A stretch of 64,000 nt of DNA from Dasyornis broadbenti (GCA_013397935.1 VZRN01001859.1:372001-436000); one strand, 5' to 3'; shown: positions 39,490-52,283, counted from the first letter of the stretch. Notes: generated by a model not told the origin, from the letters alone. A program made the numbers and translations.

Positions 39490-41489
39490 AAGAGTTTCCA
39501 GAGTGAACCAGACCAGAGAACTGGTGCCTGTTAAAAATAACAGGTTTTTTTTGATCTTTTTCAACATGTGATTGTCACACCATGTGAACTCCCAGCTACG
39601 CTCCCCCAACAGAGGGGCAGTGCAGGAACAGAAGATGAGAGGCCGAAGGACAAACATGGACAGAAAGAGCTTAAGGTTGTGCTGCTGCTGAAGTCTGTGG
39701 GTTTGGCCTGAGCCAGCCCCAATGTAGATGGTGTCATAACACTGAATTTCCTAAAAAAGTGGGGGTATTGACCAAAATAGGCCTGAATATAAAACCTGAA
39801 AAAGGATTTTTTCTTTGTCAAGAGTAATGTCTTTTTTTTTCTAAAGGTGCCGATCTGCCTTTGAGATATTTCCCCCGCTATCAGTTTCTGATGGTTTTAA
39901 TAAATGAAAACACAAATTGGTGAAAATGGCTGGAAAAGAGATGAAATAAGTACAAAAGTGAGAAGCCTGAAACATCACTTTGTTCATTTTCCTGCTTTTC
40001 TTCATAAGGTAGCATGAATCAAAAAAATAGATCAGAAAACTCTGCAAAATTGAAAACAGTGCTCCTTACCCATCTTGCTTGGTAGACCAGGACACAACCA
40101 CACTTATTTATGAGAAATCTTCTAGTGGATTAATTGAATTGTACAACATATTGGGTAGTTCTATTGGCCAGTCTTTCAATGTGACATTTTCCAGTTGTCC
40201 AATTGATGAAATAGGTGACAACTGACAGTGGCAAAAGTATGCTTATGTAATGTAGCTACATGCTTTGATATGCAAGCTGCATGCTTGTCCTTTGAGAACT
40301 CTGGATTTTCTTTCTTCAAAACCCAAGAGCTTTATTTCAGGCATTAGACACACAAAGACATTACTGCAGCTGAACACAGGGCTGTGCAGCAGCTGAGTGT
40401 TGGTAACTGTTGGATCAGTTTTAACAAAAAAGCAAATGCAAACTGATGTAACACATTTTTGCAACTCCTTTACTATCTGCAAAATAATGTTAAAATCATT
40501 TTTCATGCCCTACCAAGAACTGGATCCTGACTTCAATAGGAATCTGAAACCTCTGCATTGATTTTTTCATTATTCTTGCCTGATAACCCCTTCCTCTTCT
40601 GTCAAAATATTGCTTGATTCTTTTTCTTTTATACAGCTGTTATGTCTACTATACATCATAAACAAAGGCATGTTCTCCTTCTACAAACAGTGAAGCACAT
40701 ACTTACCTTTAAGTTTGAAAACTGGCTACAGAATTCCAAGTTGTTTCAGTTTTAGAACCCACATAACTATCCAAAGGATTGGGTCCATAGCCATGTAAAG
40801 ATAAACATCAGAAACACAAATGAAAATACTTGAGCATATGCACAGCTTACTGTGGCATTACTAAGTCATTAGGGGTGATTGCTTGTGCCAGGAACCTAAT
40901 ATAAACATTAGATGATTTTGCATCTCCCTGATTGATCATACATTTGTTAGAGATGATGAGATGAATTGCATATTTCCATACAGCCTGAAAAAACTAATAA
41001 AATGGAATAGCAAGCTATGAAACAGCGAAGACCTTCTTCCAAATCCTGAAGGTCATTTCTTCATGAATACAGAAATACACCATCTCTTGGTAAAAAGTAC
41101 AAATGTATTCTGTAACATAATGCTCTGTATTTATATTTTAAACATTTTAATGAAATATTAAACAGATTCAGTTTGGGATCCTGTTATTAAGCTATAGGAA
41201 AGGTCATGACAGTGGAATGACTGCAATAGCTACTCCGAACAAAGTATCTTGTTATTCAGTAATAACATGAAGTTTTAACCTAGAGCTGATATGCAGTAAC
41301 TAAAAATCATAAAATCATAACTTTCTTCTTTCGTATTTTCTGTAGGCAATCTTTCTCTCAGTGGGGGACTGTGGGGGGAGTGTTGTTTCTTTTAAATATT
41401 ATGTTCTCAAACTCATCTCTTTCTTATATTTTCCTTTATTCTTCCTTTCTAGCCCCTGTTTTTTCCTCTGCATTCTCCCCTCCCCCCAG
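39490..41489. other. No recognisable gene
   Basis: Unique AT-rich DNA. At about 40711 on the minus strand there is a near-perfect donor (AAG|GTAAGTATG), but no good acceptor and an in-frame TAA just before the donor in the only attractive frame, so I do not call an exon. Confidence 0.5.
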
Positions 41490-41553
41490 TTCTCTTCAAT
41501 TTGATCTCATCCATATGGTCTTAGACAAATTGGCTGCAAAAGATCTGGGTAAG
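41490..41553 (+). CDS. Candidate internal coding exon, faintly F-box-like
   Basis: A very strong pyrimidine tract and acceptor (ctcccctccccccag) on the plus strand are followed by 64 bases and the donor AAG|GTGAGC (an overlapping CTGG|GTAAGG donor also exists). One completing base plus 21 codons give SLQFDLIHMVLDKLAAKDLG plus K. The pattern of Leu/Ile/Val followed by AAKDLGKVSR, if translation continued, recalls the L..IL..L...DL..VS pattern of F-box domains. Because 'VSR' would come from the putative intron, that likeness may be coincidence. No neighbouring exon fits in phase. Confidence 0.25.
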
Positions 41554-44500
41554 GTGAGCAGATGTCCTGTGAAAAAAAGTCATCAGGGTGTCCATTTTTT
41601 CCCATTTCTTCATATTACACTACTCAGTTGCACAGTAGGGGAAAAATAATAGGCAATTTACATAAGAAATCCTTGGATAAACCTGTGTTAGAATACTGGA
41701 AAATAAACTTTTGCAAGAGTTTGTCAAAATTAAAAAAGAAAAACAACAACAAAAAAAAAACATTGTTCATTCTTTGCAGTTATGCCAGCAGGTTGTCTAA
41801 AACATCTGCTCTGGTAATATGTCACAAGAAATAGCCTGTGCAGGTTAGGCCAGTACATAATAGAGGTAAATGTATTTTTAAATGCCAGGTTTTAAAGGAA
41901 GACAGATCCGCTTGGTATCTCATTATAAGGGAAATGGCTTTTCATGTCACCCCATCAGTAGTTGTGCAGCTTTGGGGAAAGTTTCAAAGGTTACGATCCG
42001 TGCCTTTTAACTCTTAACTAGCTTACAATTTTTACAGTGAAAAATCCCTGGATGGTTTTAATTCCCAAGTAATAAAATGGACTCTTTGTCTCTAAAAAAT
42101 GGAAGGGAATTTGCATTATAACTGCATATGGAAAATATTCTTCTTATTTCTGTACAGAATAATCCCTTAAGGGAATATCATGTGGTGTTCCTACTGTAGG
42201 TGTTTGCTTCTCTGCATGTTCATGTGCATATACATACACGATTATCATATATCTTTTTGGGCTGATTCTGACTTAATGGCAGCATAGCACTGGAGTAAAA
42301 TCGCTGACTTCCCTAAAAGTGCCTAGTCATATGAGCGAAGCATAAATTCAGGTTTCATAAAGCTTTGGCTTTCTCTGAAGGCTGAAGAACAGATCTGTCA
42401 GAAGCCAATAATTCTTGCATAAATCTGCAAATTTTGGACCTAAATTCAGTAAGTCACTAATATGTGTTCTTAAATTAAGTATGTTTGCACAATTTTGCAC
42501 AAAGAGAAATATTTAAGTGCACACTCATATAATCTACTAAATCATGGCTTATCCAGCAGAGTACAAAGAACTTTAGGTGATAAAAGGTTCCTGACTGAAT
42601 TCAACATTTATATACGATTCCCTTGGAAATACTTAGGGTCTTGCAGTTAGGCAGGTACTTAGAGATTTTGTGGAATCAGATGCATATCCTTATGTCTACA
42701 ACAGCAATAGACATTAATTTCCTTGTGCTTACACTGATTGTGTAAAAGCATAAAATAAAAAATAAAATACAAATTACACTGACTAAGAAGATAATATCTT
42801 CATGGGTGGATTATGGTTATCTCTGAGGTCAAATTGTTATTAATTTAACAGTTATTCATGGGGAAACACACAGATTCTCACCAGTTTTGACTAAATTTTT
42901 AGTGGGACATCAAGTATATATTTCTGGTTAATCACTTAGAGAAATCAGGCTCAGACTAGAATCAACCTGCACAATTTTTGATTTACTACCAAAAAGTCCT
43001 TGCTCTGCCCATTTTGGAGAAGATTTTCAAAGATATCCTAGTGCACTCTTATTGACTCTTTTGGAGTGGCTCCAGCTCTAGTTTTCACATGCAAAAATCC
43101 TATATTGTGAAAGTTTTTGCTTTTGTGGGTATATTTACAAAATAGTAAAACTCAAAATATTTTTCAGAATAGGATGATTATTTATTCCTTGCTTGAATTA
43201 TCTTCTGATTGAAACTGAACAGAAAAAGCTTCCTCATCTTTCATTTGTATAAGCTAACTCTTATATCTCTTTATTTTTAATAAAGCACTGTTTCCTATGT
43301 TAGAAAAGCTGAACATATTTTAAAACCACAAATAAGAAATGTGAGAAATAAGGAAAATGAATCATGAAGTATAAAAATGTGTCAGAAAAATAGGACCTGA
43401 TTATCTGGGGAGGCTTCTGCTTTGCATTGATATTACATAATAGTACTCTGGTCTGAACTGCTCTCAATTTCTTAACCAAATTACCCTTTAAATTACCAAG
43501 CAAGGGCCATATGCTTCCCTCATTTATGCTGCGCATATCTCAGATTTTCACTTAATTTAAACAAGAGAGACATGATAATTGTCTCTTTAGCTTAAAGGAA
43601 ACCCATGTGTTCTTCTTTTACTGCAATTTTCTCAAAGTTACCATGGAGAGAAACACTTTTTCACAGAATCCTCCTGATCTCTGATTCAGTCTAGAAGTTG
43701 TTCCTTTTTAACTTCTTTACACCATTATCTTTCTAATCAAGGACTAGTCAAGAGTCTTTTCCAATGCTTCACAATGGCTACTTTATTTTCCTAAGGACAG
43801 TTATGGCTGGATGAGTAGCATTTGAGAGAAGAAAAAGTTTTAAAAATTAATTTGTTTCTAAATTCAAATTAATTCATAACTCAGGAAGCCCACAAAGATT
43901 AGTAATGTGCCTAAAGTTATGCATAATGTTTAGGTAACTCACTAAATTTGGGTTAATTTCCTTGAAAATGTTGTAACTGGACAGGTGTCAGAATGCACAA
44001 TTTAAGACTGCTTATGTCCATATGTCTATAATTTGATCAAGTGAATTTTTTTTCTTGGTGTATTGTCACACGATTTGTAGTGCTGAAGCATTTGGTCCAC
44101 ACTGCCAGGATTGTTTTTCTAGTGGCGCTGTTTTGCCTGAGAGAGCCAAAAGGGTAAAACCTCTAACACGAACTGAGGTTAGCCACTTGCATAAATAATA
44201 TTAAACTGTTGGGCACTATTAGGTTTGTTGTGCTCCATTTCTTGCCTCCACAATAAAATTTCCTACTTTTATTTCCTTAAAAGTTTAATAGATGTAGTGT
44301 AAAAGGAGCGTCAATAGGCTGAATTAGGATTTAGCTGCAGTGGTTTATGGACAGCTAGATGTTGGTCGCTAATAAGCAGACTTCTTGATAAAATAATTAG
44401 TGTGGGTCTAGGGAGGGTGAAGCAACAGCATCTGTTTCCTGACTTCCAAAATTTCTCATAGGACAATATACGAATCCTATTAAATTCAACCAAAATGATG

Positions 44501-45410
44501 ACATGGAGTACAGCTCTTTCAATGCCTGTACCTGCCTTATTCTAGGTCAGAGAAAACAGAAGGCCACTAAATCATGATAGTTTCTACTTAAGTGTGAATG
44601 TGGGTTGCTCATGTTGGAGGTAAGACCAAATTCTCCAAATCTTTCTGTGGGGAACTGACATGAAACTCTCTTATCAGGAGGACTAGATTGACACATATTA
44701 GTTAATGATGGTTTTATAAGACAGAGCAAGTCCTCACTTTTTCCCCGCTAGTGTACAGCTCTGTCATTCATTTACAGCACTATACTAGAAATCTCTTTTG
44801 CTCTATATGCCACTGTGCTCTAGGGTCTGACATCCAGCTGGGCCTTGAGCTTTGGTGTAATTGTTCTGCTCTTAGGAACGTGCTCCCTGGTAGAGACTCA
44901 CATTTCAAAGGATTGTTGCCACCCATTCCTTCCCTTCTGCTGCAGCCAAGCACAACAGCTCCTGCATGGGCAGCACTGAGCTGCTCATTGCGTTACGAAG
45001 GGATCCGGCTCTTGGCTTCTCACACACTGGAAAGGAGAATATTACTCTCAGAAACAGACAGCCAGAGGAGAGACAGAGATGAGTTTTGAGCTTGATATCT
45101 CATTTAAATTTGAAGACTAGCCAAACGAAATGGAAACTGTAAAATCAAGAGAAAGACAGTGAGAAGTGGAGGAGAAAAAGTCACTCAGATGTGTTGGCTT
45201 TGCAGGTTTGTTTGGTTTTTTTTTTTTTCTGCTTCAATGTAATTTTTCAGTTAGCTAAAGCAGAAGGGTACTTTTCAATGATACTTTTGAAGCTTCAATG
45301 TACCTGAGTTTTAGTTATCCTTGAGCAACAGAGTGTATCTGTATGGGATTGCCAATAATCTTGGTGTCATGAGTGATGTTTTTAGGCTTGTGTACTTTTT
45401 TGTGGGGGGG
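41554..45410. other. No recognisable gene
   Basis: Mostly unique AT-rich DNA. Around 42255-42330 the string gggctgattctgactt followed by actggagtaaaatc recalls a very old amniote interspersed repeat with a ctgattctg...actggtgtaaatc core; too diverged to name. A GC-richer patch at 44870-45070 has no clear function. Confidence 0.45.
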
Positions 45411-45466
45411 NNNNNNNNNNNNNNNNNNNNNNNNNNNNNNNNNNNNNNNNNNNNNNNNNNNNNNNN
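45411..45466. other. Assembly gap (56 N)
   Basis: Run of N directly after a G7 homopolymer, again pointing to sequencing failure at a G tract. Confidence 0.98.
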
Positions 45467-45693
45467 TCTCATCCATCAGCACTATTCTGTGGGCCTGAAA
45501 CAGCTGGGTCCCCCATTTTATGGCAGACTTCAGGAAGACAGTCTGCACTCATAAATGTGTGGCAGAGGTCAAAGGATGCCAGTGTTGCATCCTATTGAGC
45601 AAAATCCTAGACAAATCTTAAGAACACATACAGCAGTTTGTTGGCACCCAAACTCCATCCACACAGGGAAGGAGATAAGGGACAGTACCATAC

Positions 45694-45743
45694 CTGTGTG
45701 ATGAGCAACTTAAATTGTGTTAAAGCTATGGCTAGTAGCAGGT
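45694..45743 (-). other. Candidate small exon with strong splice sites
   Basis: On the minus strand the acceptor ctctgtttaaattcag and donor CAG|GTATGGTA enclose 50 bases. One frame is open (LLLAIALTQFKLLITQ), phase 1 to 0. The splice sites are better than the coding evidence, so a non-coding RNA exon or a decoy are equally possible. Confidence 0.18.
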
Positions 45744-47109
45744 CTGAATTTAAACAGAGCCAACAACAGGGTTTTACATCAAACTTTTCTCTGTCACTTT
45801 CACAAATTATGTACCGTTTCCTACTTTTCTGTCTATTCACAGTATACCATTGCAGAAATCAGTCCTTTATGCCCACTATGGAAATCTGATTGCAAAAAGC
45901 CAGTTCAGTGAAACACCATAAAAATACCCTCAACAGTAATTTAGTATTTTATCTTAATTTCTTTTCTTGCTCTGATTTACTAAATTCAGTTGCCTTGAGC
46001 AACACTTCGGTAGATTGCAGAGATCTCCACAGCAAATCCAGAGAGACAATCTGACTGCCATTCTCATTTTCATCCTCAACAGACCTTCAACTTTCCTCTT
46101 TCATCATGTGTGTTCAGTCCATATATGAGGATAACATTTGACACTGTTCATGATGTGTGTGTTTATGTTATTCATGTGACAGTTGAATATGTCTGCCATA
46201 GTTATTCAACACAATTTAAAAAAAAAATTCAGTTTTGAGCTTTGAGTTTCATGGGCTGCTGGAGAAGAATGACACTGGAAGGGTTCAAAGAGTGTGAAAG
46301 GCAGCAGAAAGGATTTATATGCTTCATTTGATCTAACATACTAGTTTCAATAATTAGCAGGTTCATTCAGGGTGGATCTGTGGTACTGCTGCAGCACCCG
46401 TGCAAATTACTTGGTCTGTCTTCGGTGCTTCTCTCTTTCCTTTCTACCATGATACAACAGTCTTCACCTTGTGTACAACAGGCCCTAACTTTTGTTTTGG
46501 CATATGGTCAAAAGGAGATAAATGCCTTTCATTCTTTGTGAAAATCAATATTGTGGCAAGTAAAATGGAATTTTGTGGCTATCCTGTACAGTACTCGGTA
46601 TTCTGTATAGTACTCCTGTAGTAATTATTTTGTCTTCTGATTACCTCAAGTACAGTGGGACGTATACAAACCACAGGATGGGGATGTGTGGATCTCCATC
46701 ACATGCATGTCACACACACTCAGATGACAGGATTATCAAACTGATGGCAGAATTAATTTTGTTAACTTTATCTGTAGTGGAGGTGGAAAATATGCAGCTG
46801 GTGAATAAATAGTGTGAAGAGATAATAGAATTACTCAGCCTCATTAAATGGCTACACATTGTGCTATTTAGTAATTCATTCAATAGCAAGGTGTCTTGAA
46901 GAGCAGGTACAATAGATTATTAACTGTAGGGGGACTGCACACATAAAGGCATAACTGTTAAGGGGAATCAATGCATTCTGCTCAGCACCATATGCACAGA
47001 GACATAGAACAGTTATTATTACAACATCATCTCAGCTTGTTTAACACAGCTATCCCTGTCCTTTCACTCTGTCCTCTTTTCTCTTCTTTCCTGCTTTTTC
47101 TTTTTGCAG

Positions 47110-47213
47110 AATCTAACTCTATAAAGGAACATAACAAAATCTTTCCAATTGAAATCTCACACCTCTCCACCCTCCTTAAGAAAGGAATGCATGCTATCAA
47201 CAATACACATTAA
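47110..47213 (+). CDS. Candidate terminal coding exon with downstream poly(A) signal
   Basis: A long pyrimidine tract and acceptor (tgctttttctttttgcag) precede a frame that enters in phase 1 and runs 34 codons (SNSIKEHNKIFPIEISHLST...) to a TAA at 47211-47213. An AATAAA lies about 100 bp later at 47316-47321, as expected for a short 3' UTR. No protein family is recognised. No phase-matched upstream exon was found, so it may be a decoy or part of a non-coding transcript. Confidence 0.25.
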
Positions 47214-47315
47214 TCAGTTACAAATGAAAGTAGTAATAATCTGCCATGCTCTTCTGCCTATTATCATAAGTAGCATGAAATGATAATTTAATAGTATGCA
47301 GTACTTCACTTCATC

Positions 47316-47321
47316 AATAAA
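47316..47321 (+). promoter_or_regulatory. Possible poly(A) signal AATAAA
   Basis: Canonical hexamer 103 bp after the stop of the candidate terminal exon. Such hexamers are common in AT-rich DNA, so it only matters together with that exon. Confidence 0.2.
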
Positions 47322-47774
47322 AGTATCCAAGCAGCAAAGCACAAACACTAACAAGTGTGCAGCACAGTCAATTCTCATTGCATCCCCAGGACCTGGTTCA
47401 TTTTTCATCAGCTGTAATGCCAGCTTGCCAAGTCACAGAAGGGAGGAATGAAAGCTGCTACTTCAGCCTCACTAATGTGTGAGAGGGTAGAAGGCTGCCA
47501 CTTCCTTAGCACTGCCTGCCTGAAAAGTTGTAATGGCCCCATGATGTCACCAGCAGGGACTCTACTATCACTTTCTGCTGCTGCTGTAGTGGTTTTCTCC
47601 AGTCCTATACAGCTGTTGAGAACAAGCAGCTCTTCCTTTTTCACTGTCTTATCTCCCCGTGGAAATGAAGATTCTCATGTTTGCCTCTTACTGCATGGAA
47701 GTGCAGTGCACCATAGTCAGCAGCTGGTTGACACAGCAGCACTGCCTTGTTGGGGCCCCATTTGCAGCTTGGGT

Positions 47775-47933
47775 GTCCCTTCATGGAATCACCACCCCTG
47801 AAAGTGCTCAAAAGGCATGTGGATGTGGCCCCTGGGGACATGGTGTAGTGGCAAACATGGTGGTGCTGGGTTAACAGTTGGACTTTATGATCTTGGAGGT
47901 CTCTTCCAACCTTAATGACTCTGTGATTCTACA
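47775..47933 (+). mobile_element. CR1 LINE 3' end (truncated copy)
   Basis: The plus strand reads gaaagtgctcaaaaggcatg, tggatgtggcccctggggac, atggtgtagtggcaaacatg, ggtgctgggttaacagttgg, actttatgatcttggaggtc, tcttccaaccttaatgactc and ends tgtgattctacag. These are sense-strand CR1 3' UTR blocks in order, ending in a degenerate ATTCTATG-type octamer. It is 5'-truncated at about 160 bp. Confidence 0.95.
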
Positions 47934-49361
47934 GATGTTCAGGTTATGGTTCCCACTCACACAGACTGCTGTCCTTACACATACTGGTTCACCAGGGGAA
48001 AACTTTCATCTTGGTGAAGCTGGTTGGAAATCTTCTCTCAAAATGTTCTGTGGAAATTGGACTTTCCACAACAAAAACGTTCACCATGATATAAGATTTA
48101 TTTTGCTCAAGGTGAAACAAATTGGAAGTGTTTTCTTAAAAGGAAATTGTACTTATATCTTACTCACCTGTCTCCTCAGGGAAGACTCTGTCCCTTAAGG
48201 GTTATTGCTGTCTTTCATCAGATTTGATTGACAGTGCCCTTATTGTAGGTACAGCCCAGGCCACAGAGCGACAGAGGGGAAGGCAGTTCTTGGCACACAG
48301 CTGCTATGTAGCACCCTGGCAGCTACATTACCTCTGCATCAGTTGAAAATATTTCCACATTCCAAAATTGATAATTTTTTTTTGTTTTAAACTAACAGCC
48401 CTGCAAATAATTTTTCAGCATGTTTTCATTTTTTAGGCTTGTCAATACACTCAAAATAATAATAATAGAAGAAGATAAAAAAAAAAAATTAAATGACACC
48501 AGAGTCCTGTGTTTATTCTAATTTTGAAAAATAAAACCATGCCAGCTTGTCCACTCCTGCAGCAGTTTCCAAGTACGAGTATATGACACATACAGCTCCT
48601 ACATATACAGAAACATTGTAGTAACAAGCTCAGAAGAACAGTACTTCTGTTTATTTAAGTGTTGGGATTTTGGCTGCCTATAATCTTTTTCAAATAAGGC
48701 TACTCAACACCCAAGGGTGAGTTCATGTGTCCTCTGCCATTTACATGTGCCTGTAACTGAGCCATCTAGGAAATTCCAGGCAAAGATCTTTCCTGTAGTC
48801 CTACAAAATTGTTGAATGTCAGATGTCATAACAAAAATAAGAAGTTAGGAAGACACGCTCATAATCTAATGAAAGTTACAGGAAAGTAGATGAAAAAATT
48901 AAAGAAAATTTTCTTTAGAATTCAAGGTTCTTCCTTCCAACAGAACTGTAAAAGACACATGTTAGCTGTCAATCCTACAGTTAGTTAAAATTTATGTTGT
49001 AGTGGTTAGAAGATGCTTTTTTCTCACCTGCTTTTAGCAACCAGAAACCTGGAAAAATTAATACAATTTTAAAAATTGGATGCTCAAAAAGCCAAATTTT
49101 CTCCATTATTAATTTCCAGTATAAATGCTTTTATAATGCAAAATATGTAATTGGATATATATATATAAATGTATTAGTCCAGATCTGATAAGACTGAAAA
49201 ATAACATTATCCGCTACACAAGTACTAACAGCACTACATGGTTTTAAGTTACACCATGAGTGAGACAAGCCACTGCAGCTTACATATTCAGTTAAAAATT
49301 GTCATGTAGACAATTAGACACAGTCTGTGCTACGTTCACATCATGCCTGTGGCATGATTTA
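47934..49361. other. No recognisable gene
   Basis: Unique DNA. A perfect donor-like CAG|GTGAGTAAG on the minus strand at about 48168 has no usable acceptor upstream (it could belong to a first exon), and a 21-base micro-exon-like pair lies near 49030 on the minus strand. Neither is strong enough to call. Confidence 0.45.
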
Positions 49362-49402
49362 TGGTTGCCTTCCAACCCGAGATATTCTATGATTATATGA
49401 TT
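49362..49402 (+). mobile_element. CR1 LINE extreme 3' end
   Basis: The string ggttgccttccaacccgaga followed by tattctatgattatatgatt is the last 40 bp of a CR1, including two octamer-like repeats. Only the end is retained or recognisable. Confidence 0.85.
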
Positions 49403-50470
49403 TCTAGTTGTGTTGAGTTCCATGCCTGGTGGTTGAATCTGATGCTCAGTGCAAATTTGCAAGACCTGAAGCTCAATGACACTTTTTCAAAAACTCTATT
49501 CTCCTCTTCCTGTATCAGTACTAATAGCTGCAAAGAATCAAATCACCATGCTGCTTAGCCATTTGGCCAGTAAGAAGAGCATATTTTGTATTTGCTGCTT
49601 GAAAGGAAATTCTCAGAGGATTTTAGTCTGTGAAAGGCTGGGCACCAGTGTTCAAAAATATATGAATTGGTTTAATATGCTTGGAAAAGGGCAGATGTGA
49701 TTATATTACTCCATTACACATGGAGGAAAACTAAGGCATAAAGATATAGAATGACTTCATAAACCCAGAAATGAGTACTCTGAACATTTCACTTCTTTTT
49801 GTTTATCACTCCGACCACCTGGTACTCCCAGCAGCAAACCCAAACTTTTGGCTAGATGAGGAAAAAGTATTTCTTGTGGAAAGCCATGTTGCATTAAATG
49901 TCCAATATGTAACCAAGTGGTTGTGTCAAGTGGAAAATAACAATTTTATGACAACTGTTTCTGTACCATTATCTCATAGTGCTCGACAATTTATTATATG
50001 TAATGACATAATATTAAAACACCAAACTTCTTTTCAGTAGTCACTACAATTACTTTTTTACTTTACTTCTCCATCATTTGGCTCTGATTTTAAAATGAGA
50101 ATTTATAACAGACAATTCTTGTTTTCACTATATCAATTTAACATATCCTGCCTTGCTGACTTTCAAATTAAACAATCTTAGCTAATACCATTACTATAAT
50201 CATAGCTAATACTTAATATTGTTGGTTTTCAATAGTTTTAGGTTTCTTTAAAAAGATTTGGTTCATACTGAAATAGTAGCTATTTGCCAAATTCCCCTGG
50301 GAAGAACAACTCAACATTTAGTACAGCTTTAATGCCTGGATTCTGGATGAAGCCCATCTGTGGTTTACTGAGGAAGTACCTTGCTAACAACATCACTCTT
50401 ATCAGAATATTATGGGAAATTTCACACCAATGTCCCAACTTTACTCCATGTTGTTCTGTGACAGAATTAG

Positions 50471-50501
50471 GATCACAGAATCACTTAGATTGAAAACCAC
50501 C
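50471..50501 (-). mobile_element. CR1 LINE extreme 3' end
   Basis: gatcacagaatcacttagat followed by tgaaaaccacc is the antisense of a CR1 3' terminus; the likeness stops after about 30 bp. A short and diverged remnant. Confidence 0.65.
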
Positions 50502-50913
50502 AATTATAATTACAAATAATCCCTTAAAGCTGTCTCTTATCCTGCTAATAACTTGATGATTAGCCTTACCACTCACCTAAAGGCAATTTTCTGCCAAAGT
50601 TAAACCAATCCTTTTCCAAACATATTTCCAGTAAGAAACCACTGTAATATTGAACCCAATATATAACTGAGGATTTTCTCTATTGAATACATGCATCGCC
50701 ATAGCTAATTTGTGGAGATTTTGACTCCAGCTGAGGAAGTGGCATAGAAACATAAGTCTGAAATAGCACATCCATAACGCACAGAAGAGAAAAGTAAATC
50801 TAATGATGTGTTAGTATTCAGCTGGGATCCACACATTTCCTGTGGAATATATTAGTGATGTAAAAATGGCGCCTTAACATCACTTTTCCTCTCCAGTATG
50901 CAAAAAGAAAGAC

Positions 50914-50946
50914 AAAAAAAAAAGAAAAAAAAAAAAAAAAAAAAAA
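50914..50946. repeat. A-rich low-complexity tract
   Basis: Runs of A broken by single G, ending in about 22 A. No element body is recognised next to it. Confidence 0.9.
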
Positions 50947-51476
50947 TTAAAAACATTGCCAAAGTAATCTGAGCAAGTAGAACTGTAGCAGAGGTACTTT
51001 TGTGTTCATCCTGGCTCCTGGTTTTATGATCACTGCAATGGGCCTGTGTGTGTTTATACGGGTCTGTTCACAGCATATACAAAGAACAGTTTCCAGGTAC
51101 TCTGACAAAAGGAGAAACTATGGCACACCTTCTTTACAGTCTCCTGCACTTGTCATTGTCATGAGTTAGAATAATAATTTAAAATAGGTCTAAGAATTTG
51201 TAAAGACCCTGTGTGGCTTCCAGTAGTCCTTCTGTATGAATGAGAATCATTGGAAACCTCTCAGAATGTCAGGGCATATAAGCATGTACAAGTGGCTGTT
51301 ATCTCGTAATGTTTGATGATGTTGGCATTAACCATCAAAGCTTTGCTGTTCCGCTTCTACTTCACCGCCTCACTTTGCTCTGAATATTTGTCTTCTTCCA
51401 AGACAATCAGTTGTTTGTCCATAAAGTCCCATCTTAAAAGTCCACATGCTCATGTGCACAAATTGCATGCTCATGC

Positions 51477-51499
51477 ATTAGTGCATTGCATGCACTAAT
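51477..51499. repeat. Perfect 10-bp inverted repeat within a TGCAT-rich patch
   Basis: ATTAGTGCAT, spacer TGC, ATGCACTAAT. The surrounding 51445-51500 has several TGCATG and CATGCTCATG strings in both orientations, so a longer imperfect hairpin can form. Confidence 0.7.
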
Positions 51500-51737
51500 T
51501 GCCACAAAAGTGCTATTTAATGCACCCAGGACAGCTATTGCAAGCCAGGTAGCTATGTAGTCCATCTGATGGTTTTAATCCACTTGTGCTCTTTCTAGCT
51601 CTTCACAATGGATTGTGCTGCTTCATGTCTGTGGGGCTGCAACCATAGGAATAAGTTCACACCAGTACCAACGCAAGTGGAGTTTCCTACCATGAAATAC
51701 AAAACTGGGTGTTTTGTCTTCACAGTTGAGTTTCTAG

Positions 51738-52283
51738 TTGCACATAATGCTCTCCGTTTTGCTAAGCTTTCAGTGTAAGGTTTTTAACGCTGCCTTGAAA
51801 AACATCCTGCCATTTTCAGCTAAACAACAGTTTTCAGTAGAAAGGATTCTTCTGTGTCTTTCTCTGTTGCTTTTACTGGCAGCTTTGATTTTCTGCTTCT
51901 TTCCTTGTTTTCCTGGACTAGCATCGGGGGATGGCATTGATAAATGTAGTGCCTGGTTCTTTCATGACATTAACACCATTAAAAGTAAGTTCTCAGGAGC
52001 AACTCATTGCTTTCTCCCAGGGAGTAGTGTCACAATATGGATTTTCAGACTCTGTGTCCAAAGTAGAATCAACAGAAAAAGAAATCAGCAACAAAATAGA
52101 GACTTTAAGAAAATGCTGGGAGCAATCAGAGACTCTTGTTTACAACCATTCTGGTGTTGTAATGAAGCTTCATTACAAACAAAAAACCCCAGTTCTATAA
52201 CAAAATGGAGGAGACTCCTCTGTAGCATAATGCCTTTTTACCATTCCCAGCTGTCCTTGGTGCACCAAAAAATTAGAGAGTGA
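51738..52283 (+). other. Longest open frame in the window (181 codons), not recognised
   Basis: The frame opens with a Met, has a strongly hydrophobic stretch at about residues 37-60 (LLCLSLLLLLAALIFCFF) like a signal anchor, then a Cys/Lys/Arg/Gln-containing tail without any domain I know. The ATG context is weak. Inside it, bases 51922-51984 are bounded by a strong acceptor (gttttcctggactag) and donor (AAA|GTAAGTTCT), 63 bases open in two frames (for example SGDGIDKCSAWFFHDINTIK), and 51726-51774 is bounded by ttgtcttcacag and CAGT|GTAAGG. The splice sites argue against a single intact ORF being translated; the whole may be chance. Confidence 0.15.

Noticed and set aside
40713..40800. Minus-strand frame reading PNPLDSYVGSKTETTWNSVA next to a near-perfect donor
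   Set aside because: An in-frame TAA lies directly before the donor and there is no acceptable acceptor; the match of frame and donor does not hold.
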